Of a stretch of DNA of 64,000 nt, positions 61,938 to 64,000 are shown piece after piece. Numbering within the stretch: position 1 is the first letter of the stretch; every line of letters starts with the position of its first letter. The DNA comes from Dongshaea marina. Its GTDB lineage: Bacteria > Pseudomonadota > Gammaproteobacteria > Enterobacterales > Aeromonadaceae. Both the position numbers and the translations under genes were made by a program. The stretch is taken from assembly GCF_003072645.1 (NCBI RefSeq), contig NZ_CP028897.1, positions 2,679,658-2,743,657 of the forward strand. Reading direction: 5' to 3'. A model generated the notes under the pieces. The model was not told the DNA's origin and made no database searches. It saw only the letters and a program-made list of their open reading frames with translations.

Positions 61938-62762
61938 ATGTCGTCTAAAACCATAAAAAAAACAATTTTCTATATTACGCTTCTATTCATTTGTTTGGTA
62001 TATATCACAATAGCCAAAGCTGACGAAATAAATAACAGTCAAATCGTTCCGTATAAAGAGTGCCACGGTGGAGTTGCCATCAATGGTCTATTCAACTATT
62101 GGCATACTGATGATAATTCCCCCCAAGATCAGCTTGTCAAAACTCTAACCAACAATAGCTGCAGCACACCAAAATATTTCCTTGTAAAGGTGTATAAAGT
62201 AACCCACCCACTAAGCAAAGAAAAAGATAAGCTGCTAACACTTAAAGATATGACACAAAGCTTGATGGTTTATCCAAATCATTTGGTTGTCCTGCCAAAG
62301 CACTCTGTAAATATTATTTTCTCCCTGCCCAATGGTCGCCCTAAAGATCTTGGATTTTACCGGGTCGCATTTCTCCCTGTCATTCCTGAAAAAGAGTATG
62401 GGTTTAACATCTCTCATAAGCAGCTAGAAAAAATAAGAGCCAGGGCATCTGTCGGGATTGGATTATCCACCGCCCTGGTCATAGAGCCCAAAAGTGTAAA
62501 GTATAGTTATCGAATTAAGCGTGATCAAGGGAAAGTAAAGATAAAGAATACAGGAAATGGGGTTATTATTGCCGAAACTTTTGATAAGTGCATTTCTGAT
62601 CACTTACCTGAGAAAAGCTGTAAATACAGAAAAAACACCCGGAGCTACATCTACCCGGGACTTCAGGAACAATTCAATCTTGCAAACTATCGAGATCAAT
62701 TATCCCTATCTCTCGAACTTGGGCAAACACGGAAAATGATGAGTTATAGAGTAGTAAAGTGA
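61938..62762 (+). CDS. Periplasmic chaperone of alpha (CS1-type) fimbriae
   Basis: A 274-residue protein with a signal peptide (IFYITLLFICLVYITIAKA) and a chaperone-like first domain containing LVVLPKHSVNIIFSLPNGRP and GFYRVAFLPVIPEK, which fits the PapD/CooB strand that supplies the donor beta strand. The second domain carries VKIKNTGNGVIIAETFDKC. It would stabilise pilins in the periplasm. ATG at 61938 begins the hydrophobic leader. It ends 7 bp before the usher gene. Confidence 0.75.
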   Translation: MSSKTIKKTIFYITLLFICLVYITIAKADEINNSQIVPYKECHGGVAINGLFNYWHTDDNSPQDQLVKTLTNNSCSTPKYFLVKVYKVTHPLSKEKDKLLTLKDMTQSLMVYPNHLVVLPKHSVNIIFSLPNGRPKDLGFYRVAFLPVIPEKEYGFNISHKQLEKIRARASVGIGLSTALVIEPKSVKYSYRIKRDQGKVKIKNTGNGVIIAETFDKCISDHLPEKSCKYRKNTRSYIYPGLQEQFNLANYRDQLSLSLELGQTRKMMSYRVVK

Positions 62763-62769
62763 GCCTCTC

Positions 62770-64000
62770 ATGAAAAAGAACCTATTCTCAATACTATTGC
62801 TTATGAGTAATACGGTATCAGCTCAGCAAGTCATATCTCAGAATATCAATGTGCCCTCACTGAAGATTAGTGTAGCTTACACTTCAGCCCCCCAAGAAGG
62901 GAATGATAATTCACCTTTTGACTGGAGCGCCATACCAAAGTCATTTCAAAATGAATTTAAAACCCAGGGTTTTCCTATAAGCATCTCGTACTCCGGAAAT
63001 GATATGGGTGTACATATAGCTCATATTAAAGATAAAAAATTATCTATCGAATCTCCAAATAAATTACTAAAAAAATTACCACTATCTATTTCAGCAAAAA
63101 AATATATGATAGATATATTGGAAAATGGATTCATTGCAAACAAGCCAATTATTTGCTCAAACAAGCTAATCAACATGCATGTTTGCACCATTAAAAATCA
63201 GCAACTTATTTTAGTTAAGCTTAGCCTTGATACTCTGAAGGCAAAACTAATTTTGAATAAATCACTATTCAAAACACAAATAATCTCTCACCATAATTAC
63301 CTGCCTCCTCCGGAAAAAAATTATTTATCATCTGTCATGCAATACAGCCTGAATTCATCCAAAACATTTGGTGATAGTAATAATACAAGCACATCAAGCC
63401 TTGCTCTCACAAATACAACTGGCTATTCAAACACCCATGCAATAGCCTCCGGTTACCTCTCTCATAATGAGCACTACAATGATTATGTCCTAAGCTCACT
63501 TAAGCTGATTCACAACAACCAAAAGAGCGTTACCAGTCTTAACTATGGCAATGGAACAGGCATATTTGGTTCTTCCAGCTCAGGGATGAACTATGGGTAT
63601 GGAGGTAAAGTTATCGCTGCCAGTTGGTACTCAAGTAATAGTCTACTGCTTGACAAGTCTCAACAATCGCTGAATCCCATCATCATATTCGTTCCTCGTC
63701 ACACGACAGCACGAATCTATAAGGATGGAACTTTACTAAGTGTGCAGCACTTTGATATTGGTTCTCATCAACTTGACACATCTAATTTCCCAAGTGGCGT
63801 CTACCCGGTGAAAATCGATCTCCTGGAAGGAGGGAAAGTCACAGGATCGCGAACAGAGATCATCAATAAACCTTTTGATCTCTCAACACTATCTCCAAAC
63901 CTGGGTATTGCTTACTCTCTTTGGGGAGGCATCGCATCACAAAAGGATGACTCCGAGTTTGATATGCCCTACTTTGGAGGTTCTCTACGCAGAGTCATGA
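62770..64000 (+). CDS. Outer-membrane usher of alpha (CS1/TcfC-type) fimbriae, 3' end outside window
   Basis: The frame is open from ATG 62770 to the window end, giving at least 410 codons without a stop. A signal peptide (KNLFSILLLMSNTVSAQ) is followed by a long beta-barrel-like region with TcfC/CooC-type features, e.g. VFVPRHTTARIYKDGTLLS and QHFDIGSHQLDTSNFPSGVYPV, the usher plug/strand motif. It exports subunits across the outer membrane. It is preceded by the chaperone gene and likely followed by tip and minor subunits outside the window. Confidence 0.82.
   Translation, partial: MKKNLFSILLLMSNTVSAQQVISQNINVPSLKISVAYTSAPQEGNDNSPFDWSAIPKSFQNEFKTQGFPISISYSGNDMGVHIAHIKDKKLSIESPNKLLKKLPLSISAKKYMIDILENGFIANKPIICSNKLINMHVCTIKNQQLILVKLSLDTLKAKLILNKSLFKTQIISHHNYLPPPEKNYLSSVMQYSLNSSKTFGDSNNTSTSSLALTNTTGYSNTHAIASGYLSHNEHYNDYVLSSLKLIHNNQKSVTSLNYGNGTGIFGSSSSGMNYGYGGKVIAASWYSSNSLLLDKSQQSLNPIIIFVPRHTTARIYKDGTLLSVQHFDIGSHQLDTSNFPSGVYPVKIDLLEGGKVTGSRTEIINKPFDLSTLSPNLGIAYSLWGGIASQKDDSEFDMPYFGGSLRRVM

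Overview
The window reads as chromosomal DNA of a facultatively anaerobic gammaproteobacterium, probably a marine or host-associated relative of the Aeromonadales/Vibrionales/Alteromonadales. This is inferred from gene content: MSHA/type IV-like prepilins, an E. coli-type ygeW-ygeX-ygeY-hyuA-yqeA cluster, pyruvate:ferredoxin oxidoreductase, myo-inositol catabolism, and a chaperone-usher locus beside an invasin-type outer-membrane protein. No rRNA, tRNA, phage, insertion sequence, CRISPR array or origin is visible.

Layout. (1) 1-8201: the 3' part of a giant secreted adhesin with 23 YDG-type repeats. (2) 8255-13541: a DUF1566 exported protein, a VOC protein, and the molybdenum-hydroxylase maturation genes mocA/ygfJ, yqeC and yqeB. 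(3) 13682-15724: two prepilin-like genes flanking about 1 kb of unassigned DNA. (4) 16145-27928: a candidate sigma-54 promoter followed by ygeW, ygeX, ygeY, hyuA, yqeA, a GltD-like iron-sulfur flavoprotein and nifJ, closed by a strong terminator. (5) 27952-31649: a lone cbiA, a DUF423 gene and a cysK-cysE operon. (6) 31830-39661: two orphan periplasmic binding proteins, a two-module secreted protein, a Cache/PAS histidine kinase, a hemerythrin, three tiny membrane-protein ORFs and a dispersed ~220-bp repeat. (7) 39851-51480: the inositol regulon iolA-E-D-C, a second Gfo/Idh oxidoreductase, iolR, iolG and iolT. (8) 51600-64000: a ~2960-residue inverse autotransporter (invasin/intimin type) and an AT-rich CS1-type (alpha) fimbrial operon cut by the window end.

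How they work together. The ygeW-to-nifJ block looks like one anaerobic nitrogen/purine-fermentation module. A hydantoinase-type hydrolase and an M20 hydrolase would open and trim the substrate, YgeW would release carbamoyl phosphate, YqeA would make ATP from it, YgeX would turn 2,3-diaminopropionate into pyruvate and ammonia, and NifJ with the GltD-like protein would handle the electrons. The yqeB/yqeC/mocA genes mature the selenium-dependent Mo-hydroxylases that normally start this pathway; those enzymes are not in the window. The iol block imports inositol and degrades it to acetyl-CoA-level products under an RpiR repressor, with four matching candidate operators visible.

Quality warning. 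Seven one-base deletions break otherwise full-length conserved genes (near 4944, 11841, 17645, 39516, 46376, 57529 and 57793), and six lie in G or C runs of five or six. This looks like homopolymer under-calling in the assembly rather than biology, so the split ORFs are annotated here as single genes.
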